NCBI GenBank assembly: GCA_025786725.1 | Contig: JAHLTZ010000013.1 | Location: forward strand, 434,001-498,000 | Length of the DNA: 64,000 bases | DNA from: Syncephalis fuscata | Lineage: Eukaryota; Zoopagomycota; Zoopagomycetes; Zoopagales; Piptocephalidaceae | Direction: 5' to 3' | In this document: piece by piece, positions 59,235 to 64,000 of the stretch | How positions within the stretch are numbered: the first letter of the stretch is position 1 | Layout: each line of letters begins with the position of its first letter | The notes under the pieces: model-generated | The model's database searches: none | What the model saw: only the letters and a program-made list of their open reading frames with translations | Told to the model about the DNA's origin: nothing | Position numbers and translations under genes: made by a program

Positions 59235-60372
59235 TTACACAGTTGATCGTAATAATCGCATCATGTCAGTTAGTGAAATAACTTGTTCAGGCTGTCCCTT
59301 ATCATTAACTACCCAGACATGATGGGTACGTGACCGTATCATGCCATCGAGTAATTCTCGTAGACTGGCCGTGACTAGACAAGTGACAGGAGTTAATGGC
59401 GCATTGGTAGCCATCTAGGAGTTATATTAGTAGGTGTACTCTTCTATTCTATAGTATAGAGTACTTGCCTTTAAAAAGTCAATGACGGGTCGGTAAAGGA
59501 CCGATAATTGACTAGCGGCTACAAATCCTGCATCAAAGGCTCGTAAATTAGCCACCAACTGTCCATTCCTATTAAATAGTTACATATCAACAAAAGTTCA
59601 TATTTAATTAACTGCTTACTGATCTAATACAGGAACACAGTGTAGATTCTGTCGTTGCATAATAGCAAATGCATCGAGGGCTGTTTGATCTTGATTAACT
59701 GATACCAGTGGCTGTTTATCTTTTAGACAGCCGAGTTGTTCAAGAGAAGCATCTAGGTTTAATCCATGTAGGCATTGGGGATATCGGGCGGCAAATCGAA
59801 CAATGTCGGCTTGCGTTACTAGTGTTGATGGCAGTGCACTTGGATGTTCATCCACCACCATGCCATAATGACCACCAGCCGAGAATGCATCAAGTAACTA
59901 GCATGATTATCGGGTGGGTTATAATGTTATTTTACGATTTGCTACTACTTACTTTAGTTAACGTGTCGTAGCGTTCTGCTTGAATGAGTCGATAGCTTTC
60001 ACGGTCTGGATCGAGGGTCATTACCGCTTCAATACTTTCATTTAACTTTAGGTTGCTCGCTTGTTGTAGCTGTGCCGCATTCAATTCTTTCTCTCTATTT
60101 GCATAGTGTTGTGAGAAGGATATAACATAGTTAAGCAAGTCATATGTATTAACAATATTGACAATGACTCCTGGACGGTCATGACTATAGACAGGCAGAG
60201 CAGTAATATTGTACGTATGGAGTGTTTCCATAGCCGTTCTTACGGTAGTCGACGGGTGGGCGGCCACCAATTCTTTAGGGCCTACCAAATGCTGTTGCCT
60301 ATCTTCAAGCACATCATTGAGTGTAAGCTGTGCCAATGGCGTCGTTGCTGTTTTATCAGCCATGGATGTCAT
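59235..60372 (-). CDS. Four-CBS-domain protein, AMPK-gamma (SNF4)-like
   Basis: The start is ATG 60372 (MTSMADKTATTPLAQ) or the ATG three codons on. A few short introns are present; the stop is at 59235, 85 bp from the end of the convergent MIC19-like gene. Four CBS repeats are visible: VRTAMETLHTYNITALPVYS; RYDTLTKLLDAFSAGGHYGMV; TALDAFAIMQRQNLHCVPVL; SLRELLDGMIRSRTHHVWVV ending ISLTDMMRLL. Two Bateman modules in about 320 residues is the architecture of the AMP-sensing gamma subunit of SNF1/AMPK. Individual nucleotide-binding residues are not obvious enough to be sure. A Sds23-like or other CBS protein is possible. Confidence 0.7.
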
Positions 60373-60710
60373 AGTTAGAATAGAGTAGAGTAGAGTGAAA
60401 TAGTACGGACAAGAAAGTGACGACAAGAGAAGGAAAGAAATAAAACTTTGCAGTTAGTTGTCATGTAAAGGATAAAACAGTAAATGTAGTATTTGTAGAA
60501 ACATTTGGACAAGTCAAAGTAATAGAAATGTTTTACATTTGATGATTGTATTTAGTATTGATTGTGACGTCATCATTAGTATAATTGTATTCATAAATAT
60601 GGATCATAGTAGAATACGGATCATTTATTTATGTGAAGGGGAATTTAAGTTACTAAATTACTAGTATAGATGCTGTATGGTGTGCTATATTGTAGTATTT
60701 AATACTATTA
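60373..60710. other. Intergenic spacer
   Basis: This lies between the CBS gene start and the ABC transporter stop. It should hold the CBS gene promoter; nothing else is recognised. Confidence 0.4.

Positions 60711-64000
<3,290 letters not shown>

Overview
The window is eukaryotic nuclear DNA and most likely comes from an early-diverging ('zygomycete'-type or chytrid-type) fungus. The reasons are: genes split by many short introns of about 45-75 bp with GTAAGT donors; a fungalysin (M36) protease; a DUF4436-type membrane protein; an SCT1/GPT2-type acyltransferase; Trs120/TRAPPC9; a five-TOG XMAP215; and very AT-rich intergenic DNA around coding DNA of balanced composition. I cannot name the species.

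Layout. 1-7.9 kb: 3' end of one DUF4436 gene, a foldback-like repeat, a broken kinase copy (minus), then a full DUF4436 gene. 7.9-15.5 kb: fungalysin (minus), GPAT (plus), STN1-like telomere protein (minus). 15.5-22.3 kb: AT-rich DNA, a kinase 5' remnant, a frame-broken Ser/Thr kinase, a foldback-like element. 22.3-29.7 kb: transketolase (plus) tail-to-tail with TRAPPC9/TRS120 (minus). 29.7-46.2 kb: a 16-kb gene-poor stretch full of repeats. It holds one unrecognised zinc-finger gene and a 6.7-kb inverted repeat around 36.8-43.5 kb. The centre of that repeat is five ~0.55-0.65-kb units, each carrying an array of a 30-bp minisatellite. 46.2-64 kb is a dense gene block: a signal-peptide-bearing kinase-like protein, tRNA-Arg(ACG), an XMAP215/ch-TOG microtubule polymerase, a MIC19-like CHCH protein, a four-CBS (AMPK-gamma-like) protein, and the 3' part of an ABCC transporter.

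Most genes are housekeeping and share no pathway. They cover lipid synthesis, the pentose phosphate pathway, Golgi traffic, telomere capping, microtubule growth, mitochondrial cristae, energy sensing and export. Neighbours are often convergent or divergent with short spacers.

Two themes stand out. First, an apparently non-autonomous repeat family has inverted ends of about 0.2-0.4 kb and an interior of degenerate ~165-bp repeats. It occurs at least six times and sits at the edges of duplicated gene fragments. The big inverted repeat is built from two copies of it facing each other across the minisatellite core, an architecture like animal Foldback transposons. Second, nearly every conserved gene carries isolated frame breaks at short homopolymers, always as if one base were missing. 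That looks more like consensus error in the assembly than real gene death. Coding features below are therefore described across those breaks.
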